In this document: piece by piece, positions 1-10,300 of the stretch
Layout: each line of letters starts with the position of its first letter
Position numbering within the stretch: position 1 is the first letter of the stretch
From: Phaeodactylibacter luteus
GTDB taxonomy: Bacteria > Bacteroidota > Bacteroidia > Chitinophagales > Saprospiraceae
Assembly: GCF_007993045.1 (NCBI RefSeq)
Contig: NZ_VOOR01000006.1
Span: forward strand, 122,709 to 186,708
DNA length: 64,000 nt
Direction of reading: 5' to 3'
The notes under the pieces: model-generated
What the model was told of the DNA's origin: nothing
What the model saw: only the letters and a program-made list of their open reading frames with translations
The model's database searches: none
Translations under genes and position numbers: made by a program

Positions 1-1
1 C

Positions 2-1726
2 CTTGGCTACCGCATCACGGATAACCTGGAAGTTTCTGGGCGTGTGGCTCAGCAGAAAACTACGCTGGCCAACCGGGCTTACTACCCCACCACTTCCCTC
101 TTCCGGGGCAATGCTACCAGCCCAACCCGGAAAGGCCGTGCAGACTTTTACGACGAGATCACTAGCTTCCAGCTGTATGAGGGCTATGCTACTTATGTGA
201 ACGACATCGGCAGCCGCTCCAACCTTCGGGTAACAGCAGGTTACTCTTATCAGCAGAACAACTTCGAGTCTACTTACCTGAGCCTGGGCGACTTCCCGAA
301 CAATATCCAGGACTACGGCAACCTGATCCAGACTTCTCAGGATTTGCAGAACGCTGGCTTTATCCAAGCCAACAGTGCAGTTTCTCCAGATGAGAAGATC
401 ATTGCTTTCTTCGCTCGTGCCAACTTCTCGTTCGACGATGCCATCTTCCTGAACGCTTCGGTACGCCGTGAGGGCTCTACTAAGCTTGGTGAGGACAACC
501 GCTGGGGTATTTTCCCTGCCCTTGGTGTGGGTGTAGACCTCAACCGTTACCTCAACTTCAACCGGGTAGACCTCTTGAAGGTGCGCCTTGGTTATGGTGT
601 GACGGGCTCTCTGCCAGGCCCCAATGGCTTGTCTCAGCCTATCCGCCAAGTGGTTAACGGCGCTGACGGCAGCGTTTCAACTGAGCTCATCCGCGCAGCT
701 AACCCCGACCTGAAGTGGGAGGAAAAAGCTGAGCTAAATTTCGGTGTGGAATTTGGCATGGACCGCTTCACGGCTACCTTGGACCTCTACAACCGCGATA
801 TCTCTGACTTCATCCTCGAGCGTACTGTTGATGCAGCTGTATTCGGTGTAGACCGCCGCTTTGAAAATGCAGGCCGCCTGACTACACAGGGCGCAGAACT
901 GACACTGGGCTACGATGTAGTCAATTCCAGCAAGGTAAGCTGGAATACTGGCGTCGTGCTTTCTACCTACAAAACGACACTGGAAGAGTACGTCATCCCT
1001 CAGGAAATCCGTGCTAACCTCGGTGCTCCTGGCCAGAACGGTACCAACCTGATCCGCGTAGCGGAAGGTGAGGAAATTGGCCAGATCTGGGGCCCTGTCT
1101 ATGCTGGGGTAGGTGAGAATGGCGCGCCACTGCTTTCTGATATCAATGGCGATGGCCAGGTTATCGGCGATCAGGGCAACGCGCTGAACCCAGAGGCGGA
1201 CTTCCAGGTATTGGGCAATGGTATCCCTGATCTGGAGTTTGGCTGGACCAACCAGCTGAGGCTGGGCGAGTGGTCTGTCAATGCCTTCTTCCGTGGCGCA
1301 TTGGGCCATAGCCTCGTGAACACTTTCCGCGCTTTCTACGAGCCGCGCATTTCTTCTCAGTCTTCCTACAACTTTGTCAATACAGAACTGGTGGAAGAAG
1401 GGCTGACCGCAGCTCAGTTTAGCTCCCTTTATGTAGAAAAAGCAGACTTCTTCAAGCTGGACAACCTGACCATCTCTCGCAGCTTCAGCTTTGCCAAAGA
1501 CAGCGCCATCCGCGGCCTCACAGTGTCGCTAACTGGACAAAACCTGTTTATTTTGACCAACTATACGGGTACAGATCCTGAACCAGCACTGGTCGATTAT
1601 GGTTCTGCTGATAACGGCGGAGAAGTAGACTTTTCTAATCCTGACGTGCTCAGCCCAGGTATCGACCGCCGCTACAACTACTTTGCGTCGCGGACTTTCA
1701 CCCTGGGAGTGAACCTCAATTTTTAA
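2..1726 (+). CDS. SusC/RagA-family TonB-linked outer membrane protein, C-terminal part (5' end outside window)
   Basis: This is the C-terminal 574 residues of a SusC-type TonB-dependent receptor; the family normally has about 1,000 residues, so the signal peptide, carboxypeptidase-like domain, plug and first strands lie upstream of the window. The reading frame is open from base 2. What is visible is outer-membrane beta-barrel sequence: alternating aromatic strands, phrases such as 'LKWEEKAELNFGVEFG' and 'FKLDNLTISRSF' typical of SusC barrels, and a C-terminal aromatic strand ending in Phe (beta-signal for BAM). It is followed 20 bases later by a SusD partner, so the pair should import an oligomeric substrate across the outer membrane. 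The substrate cannot be read from the sequence. Confidence 0.93.
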   Translation, partial: LGYRITDNLEVSGRVAQQKTTLANRAYYPTTSLFRGNATSPTRKGRADFYDEITSFQLYEGYATYVNDIGSRSNLRVTAGYSYQQNNFESTYLSLGDFPNNIQDYGNLIQTSQDLQNAGFIQANSAVSPDEKIIAFFARANFSFDDAIFLNASVRREGSTKLGEDNRWGIFPALGVGVDLNRYLNFNRVDLLKVRLGYGVTGSLPGPNGLSQPIRQVVNGADGSVSTELIRAANPDLKWEEKAELNFGVEFGMDRFTATLDLYNRDISDFILERTVDAAVFGVDRRFENAGRLTTQGAELTLGYDVVNSSKVSWNTGVVLSTYKTTLEEYVIPQEIRANLGAPGQNGTNLIRVAEGEEIGQIWGPVYAGVGENGAPLLSDINGDGQVIGDQGNALNPEADFQVLGNGIPDLEFGWTNQLRLGEWSVNAFFRGALGHSLVNTFRAFYEPRISSQSSYNFVNTELVEEGLTAAQFSSLYVEKADFFKLDNLTISRSFSFAKDSAIRGLTVSLTGQNLFILTNYTGTDPEPALVDYGSADNGGEVDFSNPDVLSPGIDRRYNYFASRTFTLGVNLNF

Positions 1727-1746
1727 CTAGAAAAATTTAAAAGGTG

Positions 1747-3345
1747 ATGATTAAGCTTTTTAAGTATTCCATAATCTTCAGCCTGGGTCTTCTGGTTGTC
1801 GCATGTACTGACTTGGAAGAAGATCTGGTCGGCGATATTACTGAAGATTTCTCTGAAGATGGCGTCAATGTTGACGGCCCAGGAGGTAGCGATGGCCCAC
1901 TTACGGCCCTCTACGCAGAGCTTCGCAACTCCGGAACTGCCAATCATGGCGGTTATTACTCCATACAGGAGATCACAACTGATGAGATGTTCATCGGTGC
2001 CAAAGGTGGCGACTGGTTCGATGGCGGCGATTTGATCCGCCTGCATCAGCACACTTACACGGCCAACCACCCGTTCATCAATGGCGCGTGGGTAGCTACC
2101 TACAACGCGATTGCTACCGCCAACGATAACCTCGGGAGCGGCAACCTGAACGAGTCAGAAGTGGCTCAAGCTCGTGCAGTACGTGCTTACTTCTACTGGC
2201 GTTTGCTCGACTCTTATGGCCGGGTGAAGCTCGTAACGGAGAACGATACCGATCCTCCTCAAGCTTCCCGCGAAGATGTCTTTGCTTTTGTTGAGAGCGA
2301 GCTGCTTGCTGCGTTGGGCATTTCTGAAGTTACTGCTGACATGGACCTTTCTGCAAGCCCGCTTGCTGACGGTGGCTCGGCTTATACCATGAACCGCTAC
2401 GGTGCGCTCGGCCTGTTGGCAAAGCTTTACCTCAATGCTGAAGTTTACACGGGCATGCCTATGTATGACAAAGCAGAAATTGCGGCTTCGTTTGTAATTG
2501 ACAGCGGTGTTTATGTGCTTTGTGACGAGGGCTGCTCTGTCCCTAACTTGGGCAGGCGTCCGGATGTTACTACAGACCCCGCTACCCTTGATGGCTATGC
2601 GGCGGTTTTTGCAGCCAACAACGAAGGTAATCCTGAGCATATCTTCTCTGTCCGTTATGACGAGGTGAACGGCCCAGGTATGAACTTCAGCCAGATGAAC
2701 CTGCACTACTCCAGCCAGTTTACTTTCAACTTCCAGGAACAGCCATGGAATGGCTATGCCACGGTCGAAGAGTTCTACAACTCTTACGAGGATGGCGATA
2801 AGCGTAAGGAGGCGAGCTTCATCGTTGGCCCACAGCTAGACTTCAGCGGTTCTGCACTGCTCGACTATGCTGCCGATGATGATGACATTCAGCTCAACTA
2901 TACGCCTGAGATCAACGAGCTGGCCCCTAACTCTTCACGCGAAGCGGGTGCACGCCCAGCTAAGTTCAGCTTCAAGCAGTTTGGCCGTGCCGAAATGGAC
3001 AACGACTTCCCTATCGTCCGCTTGGGAGAGCTCTACCTGATACGTGCTGAAGCGCGTGCCCGTCAGGCTGACAACTGGGCTGTAGCTGAGGCTGACGTAA
3101 ACGTACTGCGTGAGCGTGCTGGCGTTGACCCCTACAATGGGCAGTTGACAGAGGACGAGTTCCTGGCTGAGCGTGGTCGGGAAATGTTCCAAGAGACGGC
3201 TCGCCGTACCGACCTCATCCGCTTTGGCCGTTACAATGACACTTGGTGGGAGAAGCCTGTTTCTGAGCCATTCAAAAACATCTTCCCTATCCCTCAGGAG
3301 CAAATCAATTCAGGCGGTGGCCTGACACAGAACCCAGGGTACTAA
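1747..3345 (+). CDS. SusD/RagB-family nutrient-binding outer membrane lipoprotein
   Basis: A 532-residue SusD-like lipoprotein, the usual length for the family. I chose the ATG at 1747 over a GTG three bases earlier; it gives a lipoprotein signal with lipobox VVAC (Cys20). SusD hallmarks include an N-terminal region of TPR-like helices ('AQARAVRAYFYWRLLDSYGRV') and the C-terminal blocks 'VRLGELYLIRAEARAR' and 'PIPQEQINSGGGLTQNPGY'. It acts as the surface lid over the SusC barrel encoded just upstream and captures substrate. A strong terminator follows at 3371, so susC and susD probably form their own transcript, separate from the FG-GAP genes downstream. Confidence 0.95.
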   Translation: MIKLFKYSIIFSLGLLVVACTDLEEDLVGDITEDFSEDGVNVDGPGGSDGPLTALYAELRNSGTANHGGYYSIQEITTDEMFIGAKGGDWFDGGDLIRLHQHTYTANHPFINGAWVATYNAIATANDNLGSGNLNESEVAQARAVRAYFYWRLLDSYGRVKLVTENDTDPPQASREDVFAFVESELLAALGISEVTADMDLSASPLADGGSAYTMNRYGALGLLAKLYLNAEVYTGMPMYDKAEIAASFVIDSGVYVLCDEGCSVPNLGRRPDVTTDPATLDGYAAVFAANNEGNPEHIFSVRYDEVNGPGMNFSQMNLHYSSQFTFNFQEQPWNGYATVEEFYNSYEDGDKRKEASFIVGPQLDFSGSALLDYAADDDDIQLNYTPEINELAPNSSREAGARPAKFSFKQFGRAEMDNDFPIVRLGELYLIRAEARARQADNWAVAEADVNVLRERAGVDPYNGQLTEDEFLAERGREMFQETARRTDLIRFGRYNDTWWEKPVSEPFKNIFPIPQEQINSGGGLTQNPGY

Positions 3346-3370
3346 TCTGTTGCACCCTGAATAATTAGTC

Positions 3371-3410
3371 ATCCCGAACGTTCTTGGTCTAGAGCGTTCG
3401 GGATACTTGT
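3371..3410 (+). terminator. Rho-independent-like terminator after susD
   Basis: A 14-pair stem joins 3371-3384 to 3391-3404 (ATCCCGAACG pairs with CGTTCGGGAT, continued by TTCT/AGAG with one T-G wobble). The loop is six bases and a short T-rich tail follows. It lies between susD and the next gene, 25 bases after the susD stop, and ends 30 bases before the ATG at 3434. Confidence 0.75.
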
Positions 3411-3433
3411 TCTTATCCCTATCTGAAGTCCTC

Positions 3434-6400
3434 ATGAAACACTCTCCGCCCCTATTTGCCCGCGCAACCCCTGCCCGCATACTGTGGAGGAGCAGCCTGG
3501 CCTGCATCTTGGCCATGAGCGCCTGTTCGGCAGAACAGCCCAGCACGCTTTTTACCGCTTTGAGCCCCGATGAAACCGGGGTCAGCTTTGCCAACAACCT
3601 CTACTATACCGAAGCGTACAACCCTTATACCTACCGCAATTTCTACAACGGGGGAGGAGTCGCCCTAGGCGACATCAACAACGACGGTCTGATCGATATC
3701 TATTTCGCCGGCAACTTGGGCCCCAATAAGTTGTACCTCAATAAAGGCAACCTACAGTTTGAAGACATTACAGAGCAGGCGGGCGTTGCTTGTGAAGGGG
3801 TTTGGACCTCCGGCGTCAGTTTTGTAGACCTCAACGGTGATGGGCTCCTGGATATTTACGCCTGTAAAGCTGGCAAGCCCGGTGGCCCCAACCGGCACAA
3901 CGAGCTCTTTATCAATCAAGGAGACCTTACTTTCAGCGAACAGTCAAAAGACTATGGGCTGGACATTACCGGCCTCTCCATTCAGGCCGCATTTTTTGAT
4001 TACGACCTGGACGGAGATCTCGACTGCTATCTGCTCAACAACTCCCTGCGCTCCGTCGGTGGCTTCGACATGCAGGAAGGCCTCCGGGACCAATACGACC
4101 CTGAGGGCAATAAACTGCTCGAAAACCGGAATGGGAAATTCGTGGATGTCACCCAGCAGGCTGGCATCTATTCCAGTAGTATTGGCTATGGGCTGGGCAT
4201 CACCTTAGCGGATTTTGACCAGGATGGCTACCCCGATATTTTCCTTTCCAATGATTTTTTTGAAAAAGACTATCTCTACTTCAACAACCAGGACGGCACT
4301 TTTTCTGAGCGGTCCGACAGCAGTTTCTATTCCCTTTCTATGGGCTCTATGGGGGCAGATGCCTGCGACCTGGACAATGACCTCCTCTCCGAAATTTTCG
4401 TCACGGAGATGCTGCCCCGCTCGCTTGACCGCAAAAAGACCAAGGCGGTATACGAAGAGTGGGATAAGTACAAGCTGAGCGTCAGCAAAGGGTATCACCA
4501 TCAGTTTTCCAGGAATGTGCTGCACAAAAACTACAACGGGGCTCAATTTGCCGAGCTCGGCCGGCTGGCCGGAGTGGAAAGCACCGATTGGAGCTGGTCT
4601 GCGCTCATGCAGGATTATGATGGAGACGGGCTGCGCGACATTTTCGTGAGCAACGGGATCCGGTCTGACCTGCTCGACAAAGATTACCTCAACTATATGG
4701 CCAACGAAGTGCAGGTTAGGGCAATGATGGCCGAAGATGAGGAAGTCTTGAAAAAGCTGATCGAAATTATGCCCTCATCTCCGGTGCCCAATGCCATATT
4801 CAAAAATGAGGGCGAGCTGCGGTTCAGCTATAAAACGCCTGAGTGGGGGCTTGCTGCGCCCACTTTCAGCAACGGCAGTGCTTATGGCGACTTAGACAAC
4901 GACGGCGATTTGGACCTTGTGGTCAACAACGTAGATCAGCCAGCCACCATTTACCGCAACAACAGCAGCCGGGAGGATGCCCACAGCATTTCGGTCGCTT
5001 TAGAATATCAGGGGCAGAACACAAAGGCGATCGGTGCCAAAGTACTGCTGTATGCTGGCGCTCTAAAAAGCCTGTTTGAGTATTATCCGGCCAAAGGGTT
5101 TCAGAGCTGTTCCGCTGTGCCTGTCTTTTTTGGCCTGGGCAGAGAAGAGCAGGTAGACAGCCTTTTCGTAATCTGGCCAAATGGCGAAGTGAGTGCCCGG
5201 CGGGGCCTTGCCGCCGGGCAGCAGTACACCATCCGCTATGCAGAAGGCACGGAGGCGGGCCGCCCCGCGCTTAGACAGCCGCAGGCCGCCGTACTGACGC
5301 CTACCGCCCCCCCCGTGATTTTTGAGCATGAAGAAGTCAGCCTCAACCTGTTTGGCAGGGAGCGCATGCTCTTGTCCATGCCAGGGGGGAAAGGGCCAGT
5401 TCTCCGTACCGCAGATGTAAATGGGGATGGGAAAGCCGATTTTTTTGCCGGAGGCGGCAAGAACCAGCCCTCTCGTTTGTACCTCGCTATGGACGGCGGT
5501 TTTGAAGAAGCCCTAGTTTTTGAGCAGGCCCGGCGCTCCGAAGTGACAGATGCCCGGTTTTTTGATAGCGATCAGGATGGCGATTTGGACCTGTACGTTG
5601 CCCATGGCGGCAAAGCTTTTTCCATCTATGCCCCTGAGCTGCACGACATCCTCTACCTCAACGATGGGCAGGGGCATTTTACACCGGCTCCTGAGGCATT
5701 CCCCTTTCCATACCCGCTCTCAACTGGCGCCGCCGCAGTAGCCGATTTAAACAATGATGGGCGTTTAGATGTCGCAGTGGGCGAGGCTATGAAGGTCAAT
5801 ACCTATGGCCTTCCGGGCAAATGCCTGATCTGGCTCAACCAAGGGGGCAACCGTTTTGCACTGGCAGAAGGGCCGCCGCAGGAGGAGATGGGCATGATCA
5901 CCGCCATGGCTTGTGGCGATTGGGACAATAACGGCTGGGCAGATATTTTGCTGGCGGGCGAGTACATGCCCCTTACTGTATTGTACAACGAGCAGGGCAC
6001 CTTCCGCCGGGAGTCCCTCAAGGATACTGATGGGCTTTGGAACACAGCAGAAACTGTAGACCTGGATGGGGATGGGGATATGGATGTTGTGCTGGGCAAC
6101 TTGGGCGAGAACAATTTTTTCGGCGAAGGCCTCACCGTATTTGTTGCTGATTTTGACCACAACGGCACCATAGAGCAGCTGGCCTGCCGCGCTGCCCCTG
6201 AAGGGCACTTCCCTGTACATGATATTGATGAGCTTTACAAGCAGATGCCGGTGCTCCGGAAAAAATACCGGACTTACGAGGGCTTCTCAAAAGCCCCCTT
6301 GGAAGCTTTGATCCCTGGCGAAGACTTGGCCCAAGCTGGCCGTTTGTACCTTAAAGAGCGCAGGAGCGTTGTACTGTGGAACGAGGCAGGCCAGTTCCGG

Positions 6401-6709
6401 CTAGAGCCCCTGCCACGCACCGCGCAGTACAGCAGCGTGCACGCTATTTTGGCTGAGGATATCGATCAGGATGGCATAACCGACCTACTGCTCGGGGGCA
6501 ATGATTACCGTTACAAGCCACAGTTCGGCCGTCAGGATGCCAGCCGAGGCTGTTTCTGCAAAGGGCAGCGTACGGCAGAAGGGGTCCGTTTCCCTAAATG
6601 CATAAACTTGGAGATAGATGGGCAGGTGCGCACCATAGCGCGCATAGGCTCCAACAAAATAGTTGTCGGAATAAACAATGGGAAAATTCAGTGGTATGAA
6701 ATGGATTAA
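3434..6709 (+). CDS. FG-GAP/VCBS repeat lipoprotein with ASPIC/UnbV domain (CRTAC1-like), paralogue 1
   Basis: A 1,091-residue surface lipoprotein. The ATG at 3434 gives a signal with lipobox MSAC (Cys31); an in-frame TTG upstream lies in the terminator tail and is not used here. About fourteen Ca-binding repeats of the form DxDxDGxxD are spread over the whole length (for example DINNDGLID, DLNGDGLLD, DYDLDGDLD, DFDQDGYPD), predicting two beta-propellers. Between them, near residues 530-600, sits an ASPIC/UnbV segment ('AIGAKVLLYAG', 'KGFQSC', 'FVIWPNGE'). In databases such proteins are often called RNA-binding, which nothing here supports. It is the first of three paralogues and overlaps the next gene by 14 bases. 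Function unknown; location behind susCD suggests a role at the cell surface in polymer or glycoprotein capture. Confidence 0.88.
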   Translation: MKHSPPLFARATPARILWRSSLACILAMSACSAEQPSTLFTALSPDETGVSFANNLYYTEAYNPYTYRNFYNGGGVALGDINNDGLIDIYFAGNLGPNKLYLNKGNLQFEDITEQAGVACEGVWTSGVSFVDLNGDGLLDIYACKAGKPGGPNRHNELFINQGDLTFSEQSKDYGLDITGLSIQAAFFDYDLDGDLDCYLLNNSLRSVGGFDMQEGLRDQYDPEGNKLLENRNGKFVDVTQQAGIYSSSIGYGLGITLADFDQDGYPDIFLSNDFFEKDYLYFNNQDGTFSERSDSSFYSLSMGSMGADACDLDNDLLSEIFVTEMLPRSLDRKKTKAVYEEWDKYKLSVSKGYHHQFSRNVLHKNYNGAQFAELGRLAGVESTDWSWSALMQDYDGDGLRDIFVSNGIRSDLLDKDYLNYMANEVQVRAMMAEDEEVLKKLIEIMPSSPVPNAIFKNEGELRFSYKTPEWGLAAPTFSNGSAYGDLDNDGDLDLVVNNVDQPATIYRNNSSREDAHSISVALEYQGQNTKAIGAKVLLYAGALKSLFEYYPAKGFQSCSAVPVFFGLGREEQVDSLFVIWPNGEVSARRGLAAGQQYTIRYAEGTEAGRPALRQPQAAVLTPTAPPVIFEHEEVSLNLFGRERMLLSMPGGKGPVLRTADVNGDGKADFFAGGGKNQPSRLYLAMDGGFEEALVFEQARRSEVTDARFFDSDQDGDLDLYVAHGGKAFSIYAPELHDILYLNDGQGHFTPAPEAFPFPYPLSTGAAAVADLNNDGRLDVAVGEAMKVNTYGLPGKCLIWLNQGGNRFALAEGPPQEEMGMITAMACGDWDNNGWADILLAGEYMPLTVLYNEQGTFRRESLKDTDGLWNTAETVDLDGDGDMDVVLGNLGENNFFGEGLTVFVADFDHNGTIEQLACRAAPEGHFPVHDIDELYKQMPVLRKKYRTYEGFSKAPLEALIPGEDLAQAGRLYLKERRSVVLWNEAGQFRLEPLPRTAQYSSVHAILAEDIDQDGITDLLLGGNDYRYKPQFGRQDASRGCFCKGQRTAEGVRFPKCINLEIDGQVRTIARIGSNKIVVGINNGKIQWYEMD

Positions 6710-7274
6710 TCATTTTTATGGCGTATTGCTGTTGCCGCTTTTGCTATCTGGCTGCGAGTCGGAGTATCAGCAGTATGTAAACCGCGAGCTGGGCAGCGGG
6801 CTGCTGCAAGACAGCCTCATTTTTGATATGCGGATGGGGCAGACCAAAAAAGAGTTTTATACTACCTGCTGGGAGTTGAACAAGCAGCAGGTCATCCTTG
6901 CCGGGTCGGGCAACCGCACCGCCCGCTATGTAGCCGATCAGGACTCCCTTGGCAACGCCTCAGAAGCCAAAGAAATGCTTTTCTATGGGGTGTTTGATGA
7001 CAATGATACCATGCGGGGCATGGAAATGACCTATTCTTACATCACCTGGGCCCCCTGGAACCGGGAACGGCAGTCTGACAGCTTGCTACAGGTGCTCAGG
7101 CGGCAGTATATGGAAGGGTATCCCGGCAATGAGTTCATTGAAATAGATGTAGAGCACCTAGACCATCCTGCACTGGTGAAAATTGACGGGAATCGGCAGA
7201 TACTGATGTACCCGAAGAACAAAAAAGATGTGCTCGTCCGTATTGAAGATTTACGGTATAAGTTCAATAAGTGA
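6696..7274 (+). CDS. small lipoprotein of unknown function between FG-GAP paralogues
   Basis: A 192-residue protein with lipobox LSGC (Cys20). I prefer the ATG at 6696 to one at 6678 because it starts the signal peptide directly. It overlaps the preceding gene by 14 bases and lies 51 bases before the next paralogue, so it is very likely co-transcribed and translationally coupled. Conserved-looking stretches are 'RELGSGLLQDSLIFDMRMGQTKKEFYTTCWELNK' (in two parts) and 'TYSYITWAPWN'. I have the impression that similar lipoproteins accompany this FG-GAP family in other Saprospiria, but I know no named domain. Probably an accessory lipoprotein of the same complex; function unknown. Confidence 0.8.
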   Translation: MKWINHFYGVLLLPLLLSGCESEYQQYVNRELGSGLLQDSLIFDMRMGQTKKEFYTTCWELNKQQVILAGSGNRTARYVADQDSLGNASEAKEMLFYGVFDDNDTMRGMEMTYSYITWAPWNRERQSDSLLQVLRRQYMEGYPGNEFIEIDVEHLDHPALVKIDGNRQILMYPKNKKDVLVRIEDLRYKFNK

Positions 7275-7325
7275 TCGGGTGGGGGAGAGGCTGGCACGGC
7301 CGGGCCCCTGCCAAAAACTTAAGCG

Positions 7326-10300
7326 ATGATGATGCGAAGTTTAACCTGGATAATGCCGCTCTTGCTTTTGCTGCAGGCTTGCAGCCCAACAGAGCCCGGA
7401 GCGCCGGAGCGCAGCGCTAGCCCCCTGTTTGCCCTTCTGGACAGTACGCAGACCGGTATCTCCTTCCGCAATGACCTGGCCTATGACGAAAACTTCAACG
7501 TCTACAAATACCGCAATTTTTACAACGGTGGAGGAGTGGCTATTGGAGATGTCAACAACGATGGGCTAGCTGATGTCTACCTGACTTCTAACCAAGGCCC
7601 CAACCGGCTCTACCTCAATAAGGGGGAGATGCAATTTGAGGACATTACCGCCCAAGCCGGCGTGGCAGGGCAGCGCGCTTGGTCTACTGGGGTCACTATG
7701 GCTGACGTCAACGGCGATGGCCTGCTAGACATCTACGTTTGCAATTCTGGGGATGTAGCGGGCGACAACAAAGAGAACGAGCTCTTCATTAATCAGGGCG
7801 GGCTGAAATTCCAGGAAATGGCTGCCGAGTACAACCTCAACGACAAAGGGTATTCTACCCATGCCAGCTTCTTTGATTATGACAAAGACGGCGACCTCGA
7901 TGTTTACATCCTCAACAACTCCTTCCAGGCCATCGGCAGCTTCAACCTCCGCAAAAATGAACGCCCCAATCGGGACGAGCTCGGCGGAGATAAGCTCATG
8001 CGCAACGACGGGGGGCAGTTTACGGATGTGAGCGAACAAGCCGGCATCTACGGCAGCGTCATTGGCTTTGGCCTGGGCGTGACCGTAGGGGATGTCAACA
8101 ACGACAATTGGGAGGACATCTTCATTTCCAATGACTTCTTTGAGCGGGATTACCTCTACATCAATCAGCAAAATGGCACGTTCAAAGAAGACCTGGTCAA
8201 TCAGATCAAATCCATCAGTGGGGCTTCTATGGGGGCGGATATGGCTGACATCAACAACGATGGGCATCAGGATATATTTGTGACCGAAATGCTGCCTTCT
8301 GACTATCAGCGCCTCAAAACGGTGACGACCTTCGAGGGGTGGGACAAGTACCAGTACAATACCGCCAATGGGTACCATCATCAGTTTACCCGCAATGTGC
8401 TCCACCTCAACCGGGGCGACAGCTCTTTTAGCGAGGTATCCCGCATGCTGGGCGTGGAGGCTTCCGACTGGAGCTGGGGCGCCCTGTTTTTTGATATGGA
8501 CAACGATGGCTACAAGGACCTCTTTATTGCCAATGGCATTTACAAAGACCTCACCGATCAGGACTACCTGCAGTATGTGGCCAACGAATCGGTCATACAG
8601 TCCATCATCAGTGATAAAGGGGTAGATTTCAAAAAGCTCATCGATATCATCCCTTCCAATAAGGTGCCCAACCATGCTTTCCGCAACGAGGGCGGGCTTT
8701 CCTTCCGGAAATACCCTGAAAGCGGGCTGCAGGACCCCAGTTTCTCCAACGGTGCAGCTTATGGCGATCTGGACAACGACGGCGATCTCGACTTGATTGT
8801 CAACAACGTCAATATGCCTTGCTTTGTCTATGAAAACCAACAATCGGGCAGCAACTACCTGAAGTTCCATCTGCGCGGTACAGGCATGAACACCTTTGCC
8901 ATTGGCAGCAAGATAAGGCTGAAGCACGGTGAGCATACCTGGGTGGCCGAAAACCAGCCCACCCGAGGGTTTCAGTCTAGCATGGACCCCGCAGTCGTCC
9001 TGGGCCTGGGGTCGGCTGATGAAGCTGAAGTGGACATCATTTGGCCAGATGGCAAGGTCACCCAATTGGGGCCGGTCAAGGCCAATCAAACCCTCACCAT
9101 ATCTTCCGAAACCGGCCAGCCGGTAGATTTGAAAACGGAAGCCGCATCAGCAGTGCAGCAGCTTAGGCAAATCAAAAATGCCATGGCCTATACACATATA
9201 GAAAACCGTTACATTGACTTCAACCGCGAGCGGCTGGTATACCACGGGCACAGCAATGAAGGGCCCCGCACTGCTACCGGCGACCTCAATAGCGATGGCT
9301 TAGCCGATTTTGTCATCCCCGGGCCCAAAGGGATGTCAAGCATGGTCTATTTTGGGCTGCAAAAAGGCGGGTTCGAGCCTGTCGAACTGAGCGCCCTTCC
9401 GGCTGACGCCGAGCATGTAGCAGCCCACCTCTTCGACGCCGATGGCGATGGAGACCTCGACCTTTACATCGCTAGCGGGGGCGTGGAGATTTCCGAGTTC
9501 TCCGCCCTTTACCACGACTACCTGCTGTTCAACGACGGGCAAGGCCGGTTCGGGGAGCCTGTACAGGTTTTCCCAGACGATAAAAAGCTGAGCACCCTGG
9601 CGGTCGCTTCCGCAGATATGGATGGAGATGGCGACCTGGACCTCTTTGTTGGAGAGCGTATTAAGGTTGGGAAGTATGGCGCCCGCTGCTCCGGTTATCT
9701 CTTAGAAAACGACGGGCAGGGCCGTTTCCAAGATGTATCAGCTGCCTATTACCCCGCTTTTCAGGACATGGGCATGATCACGGATGCTAAGTGGGCTGAT
9801 TTGAATAGCGATGGCCGCCCCGACCTGGCCATAGTCGGGGAGTTCATGGAGGTACAGCTCTTGCTGAACGATGGCACGCAGCTCCGCAAAGCAGCCCTGT
9901 CATTCCCCTCTGGCGGGCTTTGGAACCGCCTAGAAACTGTTGACCTGGATTTGGATGGCGATCTCGACCTGGCCTTGGGCAACCTGGGCACCAATAGCCG
10001 CCTGCGCGCTAGCGAAGCCCACCCTTTGCGGTTGTACTACAGCGATTTTGATCAAAACAGCTTCCCAGAAAGCATACTGACTTTTAATGCTGAAAACGGC
10101 AAAGATTACCCTTACGCCCTCAGGCACAACCTGCTGAAACAGCTCCGCTTCCTCCAAAAGAAATATCCTGATTTTGATTCTTTCAAAGATCAAGATATGG
10201 AGCAGATATTTAGCCCGGAGCAGCTGGCTAGTGCCGATGTGCAGGAAGTACAGCTGCTGAGCTCAGTCTTGCTGCGCAATCAGGGCGAAGGGGCTTTCGA

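Noticed and set aside
7725..9089. A 454-codon open frame on the minus strand
   Set aside because: It is antisense to the second FG-GAP gene. The repeated Asp/Asn/Gly codons of the propeller loops keep the opposite strand open; the peptide has no signal, domain or sensible composition. The same applies to 10621-11502.
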